Below are positions 28,237 through 38,429 of a DNA stretch of 64,000 nt, piece after piece (the first letter of the stretch is position 1; the number at the start of each line of letters is the position of its first letter). This stretch comes from Pararobbsia alpina (GTDB lineage: Bacteria; Pseudomonadota; Gammaproteobacteria; Burkholderiales; Burkholderiaceae), in the NCBI RefSeq assembly GCF_902859895.1, contig NZ_CADIKM010000023.1, positions 17,332 to 81,331 on the forward strand. The letters run 5' to 3'. The position numbers were made by a program, and so were the translations under genes. The notes under the pieces are model-generated. The model did not search any database. It saw only the letters and a list, made by a program, of their open reading frames with translations, and was not told the DNA's origin.

Positions 28237-28746
28237 TTAGTAGGCGCCCATGTAATCGCGCTTGCCGATTTCGATCCCGTGGTGACGCAGGATCGCGTAG
28301 GCAGTCGTGATGTGGAAGAAGAACTGCGGCAGGCCGTAGTTGTACAGGTAAGCGGTACCGGCGAGCTTCTTCTCCTTGGGTGTGCCCGGACGCAGCACGA
28401 TCTCCTTGCTTTCGCTGCCGTCGAACTGGGCGGCCTCGAATGCGCCGATATAGGCGAGGGCCTTGGCGATCAGCGCTTGCAGATCATCGAAGGTGACTTC
28501 AGTGTCGGCCCACGACGGTACGTCGACACCCGCCAGACGCGAGCTGATGCCCTTGGCGAAATCGGCGGCGATCTGTACCTGGCGCACCAACGGAAACATG
28601 TCCAGAGCGAGGCGGCCTTGCAGCAGCGCGTTCGGGTCGATGTTCTTTTCGGTGACATGAACCTCGGCTTTCTTGAGCAGCTCGGACAAGGCGGTCAGCA
28701 TTTGCTTGAAAACCGGGACGGATGCGCTGTACATGGGATGGGTCAT
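28237..28746 (-). CDS. DUF1993 family protein
   Basis: A 169-residue helical protein matching DUF1993: MTHPMYSASVPVFKQMLTAL at the N-terminus, ALLQGRLALDMFPLVRQVQI in the middle and YGLPQFFFHITTAYAILRHHG at the end. The fold resembles DinB-like four-helix proteins, but the metal-binding histidine triad is not evident. The start at 28746 is preferred over upstream codons because GAAAGAG precedes it. Convergent with tauC. No biochemical function is established for the family. Confidence 0.75.
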   Translation of the reverse strand: MTHPMYSASVPVFKQMLTALSELLKKAEVHVTEKNIDPNALLQGRLALDMFPLVRQVQIAADFAKGISSRLAGVDVPSWADTEVTFDDLQALIAKALAYIGAFEAAQFDGSESKEIVLRPGTPKEKKLAGTAYLYNYGLPQFFFHITTAYAILRHHGIEIGKRDYMGAY

Positions 28747-29064
28747 GGTTACTCTTTCGGTCGATGTTGAGGGTGGCGGTGCAAACCAGGCCGTACCTTG
28801 AAGGCAAGGCGAATCCCGGAGGCCGGTGCGAACGATCGTCGGCCTCGACGGCAAGTCGGTGGCTATTCTATCGAAGCGCGCGGTGAACGGTGTGACCCCT
28901 GTGCGAAGCCTTCGCGCGCTTTGTCCATCCAGGCTCGCGTTATCGGCGGGGCTGCCGGTTCACGCCTGAGTTCGCGCGACAGCAGAGCTGACCAGCGGGC
29001 TGCCCGGGGCCGCCGGGCTCGCGATATCATGGCGCGGTCCTGAAAACGAGAGAGCGAGAGCGAG
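28747..29064. other. 318-bp divergent promoter region, no gene seen
   Basis: This separates the DUF1993 gene (leftward) from the SDR epimerase gene (rightward), so should hold both promoters. GAGAGAGCGAGAGCGAG at 29048-29064 supplies a purine-rich ribosome site directly before the epimerase ATG. Open frames here are GC-rich shadows. Confidence 0.35.
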
Positions 29065-30021
29065 ATGACACGCGTACTGGTAATCGGCGCGACCGGGCAT
29101 GTGGGCACCTATCTGGTCCCCCGTCTGATCGAGGCCGGGCATGAGGTCGTGACGGTCAGCCGGGGTAGGGCCAAACCCTATGTGGCGAGCCCCGTGTGGG
29201 AAGCCATTCGGCACGTGCAGATGGATCGTGAGGCGATGGAGAAGGACGGCTCGTTTGGATCGTCGATCCGCGCGCTGAAGCCCGACATCGTGATCGACAT
29301 GATCTGTTTCACGCTGGAGAGCGCGCGACAACTGGTGTCGGAACTGTCGGGACACGTGAGCCACTTCCTGCATACGGGCACGGTCTGGACACACGGCCAC
29401 TCTGTCGTGGTGCCGACACGCGAGGACGCCGCGAAGCAGCCCTTCGGCGAATATGGAACGCAGAAGGCGGCGATCGAGGTCTATCTGCTCGAGCAGGCAC
29501 GCAAGAAGGGCTTTCCCGCGACCCTGATCCATCCGGGTCATATCGTCGGACCGGGGTGGGCGCCGCTGAACCCGGCGGGCCATTTCAATCCGGCCGTGTT
29601 CTCCACGCTTGCACGCGGTGAAACGCTTTGCCTGCCGAACTTCGGGCTGGAAACGGTACACCATGTTCACGCCGACGATGTCGCGGCGCTGTTCATGGGT
29701 GCGATTGCCAATTGGAGTGCGGCCGTCGGCGAAGGCTTCCACGCGGTGTCGAGCGGCGCGTTGACGTTGCGGGGCTACGCCGAGTCGATGTCGCGCTGGT
29801 TCGGTCACGAGCCCAAGCTGACCTTCCTGCCGTTCGACAAGTGGGCTGAGACTCAGGCACCCGAGGAAGCGGCGGCCACCCTGGAGCATATTGGGCGCAG
29901 TCCGAACTGCTCGATTGAAAAAGCCCGCCGCCTGCTTGGCTATGAACCTCGCTATACCTCGCTCCAGGCAGTCGAAGAGGCCGTCACGTGGTTGATTGCG
30001 CACGGGCAGGTCAAGCGCTGA
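29065..30021 (+). CDS. NAD(P)-dependent epimerase/dehydratase (extended SDR)
   Basis: A 318-residue extended short-chain dehydrogenase. GATGHVGTYLVPRL gives the nucleotide-binding GxxGxxG motif, YGTQKAAIE contains the catalytic Tyr-x3-Lys, and HVHADDVAALFMGAI is a family signature near the substrate domain. Candidate substrates include nucleotide sugars or other carbonyls; none is indicated by neighbours. It stands alone in a divergent position to the DUF1993 gene. Confidence 0.8.
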   Translation: MTRVLVIGATGHVGTYLVPRLIEAGHEVVTVSRGRAKPYVASPVWEAIRHVQMDREAMEKDGSFGSSIRALKPDIVIDMICFTLESARQLVSELSGHVSHFLHTGTVWTHGHSVVVPTREDAAKQPFGEYGTQKAAIEVYLLEQARKKGFPATLIHPGHIVGPGWAPLNPAGHFNPAVFSTLARGETLCLPNFGLETVHHVHADDVAALFMGAIANWSAAVGEGFHAVSSGALTLRGYAESMSRWFGHEPKLTFLPFDKWAETQAPEEAAATLEHIGRSPNCSIEKARRLLGYEPRYTSLQAVEEAVTWLIAHGQVKR

Positions 30022-30246
30022 GAATGCCAGTCTGCCGGTGATTGCGCTGCAATTCGCCTGGGTCCATGGCATGGGGTGAGCCATGGACATCCAGCGAAAA
30101 CTTTCGACTCGGCGGAAAAGCGTGAAATATCGTAAAAAAGTTGTTAGCCTGCGTCTGTTGACGCGAAGCGGTTTGGCTTCCTTAACGCGATAAAAATGTC
30201 GTTAGGGTTATTGAATATTATTTGTGTGCAATTGATCTAATTCGAT

Positions 30247-32907
30247 TTGGTTAGCCTGCGTACGGATCCTTATAAGCGCGCTGGCGCCCGGGCGAGCACT
30301 CGAGCACTGACCCGGGCAAGCACGCCGTCGCTGGCCATCGCGTGGCCCGTGCTGCTCCTGTTCGCCTCGGGCGCTGCATCATTGATCTACCAGGTCCTCT
30401 GGATCAAGCAGCTTACGCTGGTCGTCGGGGTCGAAGTTCAGGCGATCACGACCGGGGTGAGTGCTATTTTTGCGGGTCTCGCGCTCGGCGGCTGGCTGCT
30501 CGGCCGCGTGGCTGACCGCAGCAGCCGACCCTTGCGCCTCTATGCTGGGCTCGAAGCCGCGACGATGTTGCTGGCAATCGCGAGCACGTTCGTCTTGCCG
30601 CGCGCAGCAGGGACGTTTGCCCTATGGCAGGACCAGGCAGGACTCGCCGCGTGGGCATTGTCTTGTGTGGTGGTCGGGCTGCAGGCGGTCTTCATAGGCG
30701 GTACGCTGCCCGTGATGCTGCGCGCACTCGGTCCAACGGTGCGCGATATAGGCCGTTCGGGTGGCCTTCTGTATGCGGCCAATACGGCGGGTGCGATCGC
30801 CGGCACGCTGGCTGCCAGTTTTGTGCTGATTCCTTTGCTCGGCGTCCAGGGGAGTGCATTCGCCGCCGGGGTGTTGAATGCTGGCGCGGCACTTACGGCA
30901 ATGCTTGTGGAACGCGGCCGATCCGCACAGGCACGCCTGTCCCAGACTGTAGAGGCGCACCCGGCCCCCACGACTTCGACAAGCGACGCCCTGTGCGCAC
31001 CGTCAGGCGTGTCGACGCATGGCGAAGCATCGCACCCAGCGGATCTCATCGATACGACTGCGAGCGCTACGCACGCATCGATCGGGTCCGCTCGCCTTGC
31101 GCTTGCGCTGTACGCCATCGCGGGTGGCATCGCGCTGGGCTACGGGGTCGTGTGGTCGCAGGCGATCGCACAATTCGTCAGCACGCGGAGCGTTGCCTTC
31201 TCGGTCGTGCTCGCCACGTACCTCTGCGGACTCATGGCCGGCAGCGCGCTGGTGTCGCGCCGCGTCGACCGCGTACGCGATCCGTGGGGGGCCTTCGGCT
31301 TGCTGATCGCGTCGGCGGGTCTGGTCGCGCTGCTCGAGATCGCCTGTCTCGGCGACTGGCTATTCCAATGGCAAGGCCAGCTCCGCGGCGCGGTGCTGGC
31401 GGCGACCGGCAGCCTGTTGAGCGCCATGTGCGCGAGCTTCGCGCTCGCTGCCCTTTGCATGGTCTTCGTGCCGACGCTGCTGCTGGGTGCCGCCTTGCCC
31501 TTCGCGCTGCGCCTCGGCGTGGACAGCCGCCATATCGGGCGCGACGCCGGCATCGTGGTAGCGGCGAACACGGCTGGCGGTATTGCGGGGACCGTTCTCA
31601 CCGGCTTCATGCTGGTGCCCGCACTGGGCGTCGTCAATACGCTCGCGGTGCTTGCCGTGCTGGCGGGCGTCGTGGGGCTCGTCGCCGCGCTGAGGGGCCC
31701 CGGCATGCGGCGCTTCGCTTGCTTGGGCGTACCGGTCTTGACGGTGGTGACGCTCGGTGCGGCGATACTGACGCCTGCCGACCGGCTCGCCACCTTGCTC
31801 GTCGCGGCCCGCGGAGGAAACCTGGTCTTCTACGAGGAGAGCCAGGGCGGTGCGGTAGCCGTCGTCGAACAGGGCACCCGCAACACGCGCTTCCGGCGCC
31901 TGTATATCCAGGGCGTTTCCAATTCGGGCGATGCGATGACGTCGCTTCGCTATATGCGTCTGCAGGCGTTGCTGCCTCTGATCATTCTGCGGGACACACC
32001 GCACAGTGCATTGGTAATCGGCGCGGGTACAGGCATTACAGGCGGTGCCTTGCTGAGCTGGCCGGGGCTTGAACACCGCGTCGTCGCCGAATGGATGTCC
32101 GCCGTGGTGTGTGCCGTGCCGCGGTTCAAAGGCAACTACGGCATGAGCACCGATTCGCGTATCGAGATGCGGTTGCGCGACGGGCGGCGCGAGCTGCTGC
32201 GCAGTGCGCAGCACTACGACCTCATCACGCTGGAGCCTCCGCCGCCTTCGGCGGCAGGCGTCGTGAACCTTTATTCGTCAGACTTCTATCGCCTCGCCGC
32301 ATCGAGGCTGGAGGCGGGCGGCATGGTCGCGCAATGGCTGCCGCTGTCCACCCAGAATGAAGAGGATACGCGCTCGCTGATCAGGAGCTTTGTGGAGGTA
32401 TTTCCGTACGCGAGCCTGTGGACCACCGAGCTGCATGAGACGATGCTCGTCGGCTCGATGAGGCCCATCGAATTTGATGTGCAGCGCATCCGCGCGCGTT
32501 TCGCGCAGCCCTCGGTCGCGGCGGCGCTGGAGGAGGTTGGCATTGCATCGCCCGCAGCGCTGCTGGCGGGATGGATCACCGATCGCGCCGGACTCGAGTA
32601 TTACGCGGCGGATGCCCCACCGGTTACCGACGACCGGCCTCGTATTGAATACGCGACATGGGTGCGCGGCAACGAGTTTCCGGGTGTGCTGAGCCATCTG
32701 CTGGCGTTGCGCACGGAACCGCCGCTATCCGGCGCGGACGACGCCTTCCGCGCGGAGGTGGCGGCGCAAGGCACGACGCTGCAGCGCTTCTACCAGGCGA
32801 GCCTCGATGCCTATCGCGGCGATCGCGAAGCGTGGCGCGAGAACATGGAGAGCGTCATGCGCGATGACCCGGGCAACCCTTACTACCGGTGGTTCGACGG
32901 CCGCTAA
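30247..32907 (+). CDS. Fused MFS-like / spermidine-synthase-like membrane protein
   Basis: An 886-residue protein. Two blocks of hydrophobic helices (about residues 28-220 and 280-500) carry the repeated pattern SGAASLIYQVLWIKQLTLVV and LALGGWLLGRVADR. The C-terminal part (about 530-880) is a spermidine-synthase-like domain with the SAM motif VIGAGTGITGG and YDLITLEPPPPSAAG. This fused architecture is common in proteobacteria but poorly characterised; aminopropyl transfer is unproven and the usual DxxDP pair is altered (LEPPPP). The TTG at 30247 is the best start before the first helix, though no ribosome site is clear. The stop overlaps the convergent creatininase stop by 4 nt. Confidence 0.75.
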   Translation: MVSLRTDPYKRAGARASTRALTRASTPSLAIAWPVLLLFASGAASLIYQVLWIKQLTLVVGVEVQAITTGVSAIFAGLALGGWLLGRVADRSSRPLRLYAGLEAATMLLAIASTFVLPRAAGTFALWQDQAGLAAWALSCVVVGLQAVFIGGTLPVMLRALGPTVRDIGRSGGLLYAANTAGAIAGTLAASFVLIPLLGVQGSAFAAGVLNAGAALTAMLVERGRSAQARLSQTVEAHPAPTTSTSDALCAPSGVSTHGEASHPADLIDTTASATHASIGSARLALALYAIAGGIALGYGVVWSQAIAQFVSTRSVAFSVVLATYLCGLMAGSALVSRRVDRVRDPWGAFGLLIASAGLVALLEIACLGDWLFQWQGQLRGAVLAATGSLLSAMCASFALAALCMVFVPTLLLGAALPFALRLGVDSRHIGRDAGIVVAANTAGGIAGTVLTGFMLVPALGVVNTLAVLAVLAGVVGLVAALRGPGMRRFACLGVPVLTVVTLGAAILTPADRLATLLVAARGGNLVFYEESQGGAVAVVEQGTRNTRFRRLYIQGVSNSGDAMTSLRYMRLQALLPLIILRDTPHSALVIGAGTGITGGALLSWPGLEHRVVAEWMSAVVCAVPRFKGNYGMSTDSRIEMRLRDGRRELLRSAQHYDLITLEPPPPSAAGVVNLYSSDFYRLAASRLEAGGMVAQWLPLSTQNEEDTRSLIRSFVEVFPYASLWTTELHETMLVGSMRPIEFDVQRIRARFAQPSVAAALEEVGIASPAALLAGWITDRAGLEYYAADAPPVTDDRPRIEYATWVRGNEFPGVLSHLLALRTEPPLSGADDAFRAEVAAQGTTLQRFYQASLDAYRGDREAWRENMESVMRDDPGNPYYRWFDGR

Positions 32908-33677
32908 AGCGAAAATTCCTTGCGCACCGCCTTCGTGATCAAGGCCACGTGATCGTCGATCAGCCAGTTGCCTTTCTCCGCGGTCGAACCCTGCGCCCGC
33001 GCCAGCACCCCTGACTTCGGCACCATGTCGGGGTCGACCGGATGGCGATCGTACGTAGGGAACACGGCGGGGCCATCGCTGGGCACGAGGTCCATGTCGA
33101 CGAGATCGGGCCGGAACACCAGCATCATCGAGGTCTCGAGCAGACTCGCATGTTCGAGTGCCGTACCGGGAAAACCTTCGGGAAATAGCCGGTCGAGCGT
33201 CGCCGTCTCAACGAAGTCCCAGTATTCGAGCCGCAGCACGACGAGATCGTCGATGCCGTCGCGATGCAGTTCACGCATCGCGAGATCGACGCCTTCGGTC
33301 ATCGGCCAGGTATTTTCGAAGTGCCCGTTGACGATGACCAGGCGTTTGACGCCGTGATATGCCAGGTTGCGGATCACGTCGCGCAATACCAGCGACAGTG
33401 TATGCGCATCGACGCTGGTCGTGCCCGGGAAGGCCTGGCCGCCGCCGGAACGCGGCTGCGACTTGTAGCCGTAGGGGATTGTCGGCGCGACGATGCCGCC
33501 GACTTCCTGGGCGACGCGCGTTGCGATGCCCGTCGGCAGGATCACGTCCACGCCGAGCGGCAGATGGGGTCCATGTTGTTCGGTCGCCCCGACGGCGAGG
33601 AAGACCGGCACGTTCTGCGCGATCTTCTGCTGGTACTCCGGCCAAGAGAGTTCGTCCATCCGAATGCTTGCAGTCAT
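32904..33677 (-). CDS. Creatininase-family amidohydrolase
   Basis: A 257-residue creatininase-family metalloenzyme. All metal-ligand positions of creatinine amidohydrolase are visible: Glu33 and His35 (GATEQHGPHLP), Asp44 (LGVDV), His119 and Glu121 (VNGHFEN). The family hydrolyses cyclic or open amides such as creatinine. The ATG at 33677 follows AAGGAAA. It is the last gene of a six-gene leftward operon with a NitT/TauT-type importer, SDR and Hri1-like gene, so it probably acts on the imported solute. Creatinine itself is uncertain: no creatinase or sarcosine oxidase is nearby. Confidence 0.83.
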   Translation of the reverse strand: MTASIRMDELSWPEYQQKIAQNVPVFLAVGATEQHGPHLPLGVDVILPTGIATRVAQEVGGIVAPTIPYGYKSQPRSGGGQAFPGTTSVDAHTLSLVLRDVIRNLAYHGVKRLVIVNGHFENTWPMTEGVDLAMRELHRDGIDDLVVLRLEYWDFVETATLDRLFPEGFPGTALEHASLLETSMMLVFRPDLVDMDLVPSDGPAVFPTYDRHPVDPDMVPKSGVLARAQGSTAEKGNWLIDDHVALITKAVRKEFSL

Positions 33678-33732
33678 TGCACTTTCCTTGATGTTGAAAT
33701 AGCGGATGAGTTTGTGGGGATCGCGCCAGGCA

Positions 33733-34509
<777 letters not shown>

Positions 34510-34516
34510 ACGGACC

Positions 34517-35431
34517 TCAGAGATAGCGGAACGCACGGCGATGCACGAGGCGCAGCAACTGGTCGGAGAGCAGGCCGATCAGCCCGATCGCTACCACGCC
34601 TGCCATCACCTCGGGCGTGCGCATATACCGACGTGCCGACCAGATCACAAAACCGATACCGTTGTCGGCAGCAACGATCTCGGCAATGATCAGATAGGTC
34701 CAGCACCAGCCCAGCGTGATGCGCAAATTGTTCACGAGGCTCGGCAGCATCGAGCGGAACGCGACATCGCGCAGGATCTGGTTGGGCCGCGCACCGACCG
34801 TGGCCGCGACTTCGAGGTATTCCTGCGGGACCTTGAGCACATCGTCCGCGACGAGCAGGATCAGCTGGAAGAACGTCCCGAGCCAGAGCAGGAACAGCTT
34901 GGTCTCCTCGCCGACACCGAGCCAGATGATCGACAGCGGCACGAGTGCCGGCACCGGCAGGTAGCGGATGAAGTCGATCACAGGCTCGATCGAGGCGCCG
35001 AACAGGCGGTAGCTGCTCATGAGAATGCCGAGCGGAATCGCCATCACCGCGGAGAGCAGGAACGCTGCCCAGACGCGGTAGAGCGAGACGCCGATGTCCG
35101 ACAGAAACCCCTGCTGGGTCAGCATCTTCCATAACGTCAGGGCGATCACGCTTGGCGGCGGGAAGTACAGGCTGTCGATGAGGCCGTTACGAACCGTGAT
35201 TTCCCAGAGCACGAGCAGCCCGACGCTTGACAGCACGCCCGCGAGTACCTGTGCGCGGCGCGACAGCGCGGCGCGCAGCGGGCGCGCCGGATGTCGTGTA
35301 TGTCGCCGCTTCGAGGGCGGGTCGACCGTCAGCCGGGTCGAATGCGAATCGGTTTGCATGCTGGATTGCTCCGTCGGTGCGGCCAGGGGCTCGAGAGGGG
35401 ACTCGAGTTCGAGGCTGCCTGGGCCGCTCAT
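34517..35431 (-). CDS. ABC transporter permease (NitT/TauT type)
   Basis: A 304-residue permease. A long hydrophilic N-terminal tail (about 55 residues, Ser/Pro/Arg-rich) precedes about six helices. The EAA-like loop is EYLEVAATVGARPNQILRDV then SMLPSLVNNLRI. The start ATG overlaps the SBP stop (ATGA). The long tail may mean an internal start, but no better ribosome site was found. Confidence 0.86.
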   Translation of the reverse strand: MSGPGSLELESPLEPLAAPTEQSSMQTDSHSTRLTVDPPSKRRHTRHPARPLRAALSRRAQVLAGVLSSVGLLVLWEITVRNGLIDSLYFPPPSVIALTLWKMLTQQGFLSDIGVSLYRVWAAFLLSAVMAIPLGILMSSYRLFGASIEPVIDFIRYLPVPALVPLSIIWLGVGEETKLFLLWLGTFFQLILLVADDVLKVPQEYLEVAATVGARPNQILRDVAFRSMLPSLVNNLRITLGWCWTYLIIAEIVAADNGIGFVIWSARRYMRTPEVMAGVVAIGLIGLLSDQLLRLVHRRAFRYL

Positions 35432-36435
35432 TTCAGATCGCTTGCCGAGATGCTGCGAAGCGCATCGACGTCGATTTCCTTGTTCGCGGTCAGGCGATGA
35501 TCGGCCGCGCCGTTTTCCAGGTTGAGCGCCATCACCTGGTCAAACACGCCAAATGCAGGGCCAGGCGTGGCCTTCGTGCCGAAGTAGGCGCTCGTGCGTG
35601 CGAAGTCGGTGTATTCCAGGCTGCCGACGATCGTCTGCTTGAACTCATCCGCGCTCAGTTTGTAGTGGGGCGCGGCGAGCTTGACGAACTGTTCTGGATT
35701 GGTCTTGTAGTAGTCAATCGCCTTGTATATGCCGATCAGGAATTTGCGGTACTTGTCCGGATTGGCCTTGAGATCGTCCTGCCGCACGATCAGCACGTCG
35801 ACGATTACGCCCGGATGTTCACGCGACGACACCAGCAGTTTCGGCGAACGGCCCCCGTTGACCGTCATCACCTGCGAGAGGAAAGGCTGGTACGTCGCGA
35901 CGGCTCCGATCGATTTGTCGGAGAATACGGCGACGCTGTCGGCCGTCGAGATTTCCTTGAGCTTGAGATCCTTGAGGGTCAGCCCTTGCTTCTTCAATTC
36001 CATTTGCAGTAGCAGGCGGGCCGGGATGTTGGGTTCCGACGCGATGGTCTTGCCCTTGAGCTCGGCCACGCTCTTGATGCTGCCGTCGGATACCACGCCG
36101 TCGCCGCCGAGCGATTCGTCGATCGTGCCGATGATGACACCGGGCGTATCGTCGGTGCGCGGTCGGCCCTGATATTCGCCGACCGTGCGCATGTCCATCT
36201 CGATGTCGCCGCGGGCCATCGCCGCCATCACATTGGGGCGTTCATCCTCGAACTTGAGACTGACATCGATACCGAGTTGCTTGAAATAGCCGAGCTCATC
36301 CGCGACGAATATAGGCGCGTAGCCGGACCAGTTCGGGCTGAGAATCCGTATGCGGTTATCCGCATGCGCGCCGGCTGAGAAGGCGGTCAGACTGCACACT
36401 GCCGTGACTGTCGCCAGGCTTTTGATGAAGTTCAT
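35428..36435 (-). CDS. ABC transporter periplasmic binding protein (NitT/TauT type)
   Basis: A 335-residue secreted binding protein: signal peptide ending GAHA-DN, then the NMT1/SsuA-like fold (NWSGYAPIFVADELGYFKQL, then GKTIASEPNIPARLLLQMEL). The ligand is not predictable from sequence; the creatininase and SDR in the operon suggest a nitrogenous, perhaps cyclic amide, compound. GGAGCACGAA lies just before the ATG. The Hri1-like gene ends 45 bp upstream, keeping it in the same transcript. Confidence 0.84.
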   Translation of the reverse strand: MNFIKSLATVTAVCSLTAFSAGAHADNRIRILSPNWSGYAPIFVADELGYFKQLGIDVSLKFEDERPNVMAAMARGDIEMDMRTVGEYQGRPRTDDTPGVIIGTIDESLGGDGVVSDGSIKSVAELKGKTIASEPNIPARLLLQMELKKQGLTLKDLKLKEISTADSVAVFSDKSIGAVATYQPFLSQVMTVNGGRSPKLLVSSREHPGVIVDVLIVRQDDLKANPDKYRKFLIGIYKAIDYYKTNPEQFVKLAAPHYKLSADEFKQTIVGSLEYTDFARTSAYFGTKATPGPAFGVFDQVMALNLENGAADHRLTANKEIDVDALRSISASDLK

Positions 36436-36480
36436 TTCGTGCTCCTGTTGGACCGGGTGAGGGCGGGGAAAAAGGCGTGT

Positions 36481-37440
36481 TCATGTCGTCGACATCCCGT
36501 TTGGCGCCGATGGCGACTGCGACTGCGACGGTGACGGTGACGGTGGCGGCGACGGCGACGGGATGTGTCCGGCCGTTTTGGCGCTGGGCATCGGATGCCG
36601 CTCGAGGGGGCGCCAGGCCTTCGCGCGTCCTCCTGTCAATGCGGCAATATCGGGCAGGCCGGCGCTGTCGCACGCGACTGAGCGCCCTTCGCGCCACGGC
36701 AGCGTGGACAGTTCGATAGTCCATTGCTCGGCGTCGTAGCGTCCAAAGGACATTTCGAAATCAGCAAAGGCCTCCTGCTCGCTGCGCGTGGCGGCGCCTT
36801 CGGTAAATTGGCGTTTTGCACGGCAGGCGGGCGCGGCACGCAGGGCGCGGTCACGCATGTACATGAAGTAGCCGCCGCTTGCGAGCAGGAGGATCTGCGG
36901 GTCGCCCGGACGATGGCCTTCGAGGGCGCGCTCGCCGTTCTCGGCGCGCGGCAGCTTGCACCAGACTTCGCGATAGCGTTGATGGATGTCGTCTTCGATC
37001 AGACTCTCGCTCGTGAAGCGCATGTGCCCGATATCGCGTGTGTCGCGAAGCTGGAAGTCCCATTGACGATCCCAGAAGCAGAGCTCGCCGCTGATTCTCG
37101 TCGGGCCCGCGAAGCCCTGGCCCTTGCAGAGCCAGTCCAGCTGTGCGCTGCTGCATTCGGCGAGCGAGGTGACACCCTCGAAGCTCGGGCGTTGCGCGCT
37201 GACGCCGAGATCGGCATGCCAGTCGGGTGTCTGCAGCCAGTAGCGCAGCGTGGTTTCGTCGCGATGGCGCTCGTCGACATACGAGGCGCGTTTCCAGACA
37301 CCAAGGTAGGCATCAGGCACAAGGGGCGCGACGTAGGACCAGTCTGCGGGCATCCGCGGGACCTCGCGCTGCGGCTCGGCGGCATCGTGGGCGAGTGCGG
37401 TGTGGGTAGTGAGAGGGGGGCGTGCGGTATGCGCTGGCAT
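36481..37440 (-). CDS. Hri1-like / lipocalin-like barrel protein with Ser-Pro-rich tail
   Basis: A 319-residue protein. The core (about 40-285) resembles the Hri1-type double lipocalin-like barrel: YLGVWKRASYVDERHRDETT, then YWLQTPDWHADLGV, QGFAGPTRISGE, and a second-half repeat of the pattern. This match is by recalled pattern and is moderate. The last about 25 residues are Pro/Ser/Gln repeats encoded by a DNA repeat tract. The ATG overlaps the SDR stop (ATGA), so it is translated with it. Function unknown; in this setting it may bind the operon's substrate or product. Confidence 0.6.
   Translation of the reverse strand: MPAHTARPPLTTHTALAHDAAEPQREVPRMPADWSYVAPLVPDAYLGVWKRASYVDERHRDETTLRYWLQTPDWHADLGVSAQRPSFEGVTSLAECSSAQLDWLCKGQGFAGPTRISGELCFWDRQWDFQLRDTRDIGHMRFTSESLIEDDIHQRYREVWCKLPRAENGERALEGHRPGDPQILLLASGGYFMYMRDRALRAAPACRAKRQFTEGAATRSEQEAFADFEMSFGRYDAEQWTIELSTLPWREGRSVACDSAGLPDIAALTGGRAKAWRPLERHPMPSAKTAGHIPSPSPPPSPSPSQSQSPSAPNGMSTT
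36511..36571. repeat. Tri/hexanucleotide repeat tract in the Hri1-like gene
   Basis: The plus strand reads as repeated GGCGAC, TGCGAC and GGTGAC units, all variants of a (N)GN-GAC hexamer in one frame. Read leftward it encodes the SPSPPPSPSPSQSQSPS tail. Such tracts expand and contract by slippage; three-base units would keep the frame, so length variation between strains is expected. Confidence 0.65.
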
Positions 37441-38159
37441 CAGTGCATCCCCGCGCCGCCGTCGGCGCTGTAGCACTGGCCGGTGATGAAACTCGCACCC
37501 GCGCTGGCGAGAAAGGCGATCACCGCGGCGACCTCTTCGGGGCGGCCGATGCGGCCCATGGGATTGCGCCGCTCGACGGCTTTCTGGGCATCGTTCATTG
37601 ACGCGTAATTCAACAGTGGGGTATCGATCGGACCTGGTGCGACCGCGTTCACTAGGATCCGCGGCGACAGTTCGCGTGCCCACGACCGCGTGAGCGAGAG
37701 GATTGCACCCTTGGTCGCCGTGTAGGCACTGGCGCCCTCGCGGCCGAGATAGGCGAGCTCGGAGGCGACATTGATGATGCGCGCCTGGTCGACACCATCG
37801 TTCGGCATGTACCGCAGCGCTTCTCTTGCGGTGAGGATCGTGCCGCGCACATTGGTCCGATACATCCTGTCGATCGAATCGGCTTCGATGCGCGTGAGCG
37901 GCGCATCGATCTCGATGCCCGCAGCATTGATCAGCAGCGTGATGCGGTTTTCCAGACGGTCTGCCGCCTGTGCGACGGCGGCGACGATTTGGGATTCCTC
38001 GCTCAGGTCGAGTTGCACGATCGGAACATCGGCGTCGACGGTCGGCGAAAGATCGAGGCCGATCACGCTCGCGCCTTGGTCGGCCAGTGCCCGGGCCGCC
38101 GCGCGGCCGATGCCGCTGGCGGCGCCAGTCACCACCGCATGTATGTGTTTGAAACTCAT
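37440..38159 (-). CDS. SDR-family oxidoreductase
   Basis: A 239-residue classical short-chain dehydrogenase: cofactor motif TGAASGIG (residues 11-18), NAAG (78-81), Ser133, Tyr146 and Lys150 catalytic residues (SAYTATKGA), and a C-terminal YSADGGAGMH like other SDRs. Asp36 at the end of the second strand (IGLDLS) suggests NAD(H) preference. First gene of the leftward creatininase/ABC operon. Divergent LysR starts 270 bp away. Confidence 0.86.
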   Translation of the reverse strand: MSFKHIHAVVTGAASGIGRAAARALADQGASVIGLDLSPTVDADVPIVQLDLSEESQIVAAVAQAADRLENRITLLINAAGIEIDAPLTRIEADSIDRMYRTNVRGTILTAREALRYMPNDGVDQARIINVASELAYLGREGASAYTATKGAILSLTRSWARELSPRILVNAVAPGPIDTPLLNYASMNDAQKAVERRNPMGRIGRPEEVAAVIAFLASAGASFITGQCYSADGGAGMH

Positions 38160-38352
38160 TGAATGGCTTCCACTTCGGCCGGTGGGTTTGGGGTGAGCGT
38201 CGAACGCGATATCACACTCTGTCTCCTTGCTTCGGGATGTGGCGCAATGCGCCTGCGTCCGGGGACGATCGACCGCTGGAACCCGCCAAACGGGGGAGCG
38301 GACGTCTCACCTCGGTCTGCTCAAACGGGTCTGTTGAAGCGAGTATGTCGAG

Positions 38353-38397
38353 CCAATATATCGAGATGTATAACGATTATTGGATTGATATATTTGG
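38353..38397. promoter_or_regulatory. AT-rich inverted repeat in the SDR/LysR divergent region
   Basis: CCAATATATC (38353-38362) and GATATATTTGG (38387-38397) form an imperfect dyad with one extra T, centred about 55 bp before the LysR start. LysR regulators typically bind T-N11-A dyads in such shared promoters. The surrounding 60 bp are strikingly AT-rich. Probable binding site of the adjacent regulator. Confidence 0.5.
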
Positions 38398-38429
38398 AAA
38401 ACTCGAAGTATCGACAAGGGGCGTGCCCG

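Noticed and set aside
30624..32072. Plus-strand frame of 482 codons inside the fused MFS/spermidine-synthase gene
   Set aside because: Arginine-rich, no domain; the other frame carries the conserved helices and SAM motif.
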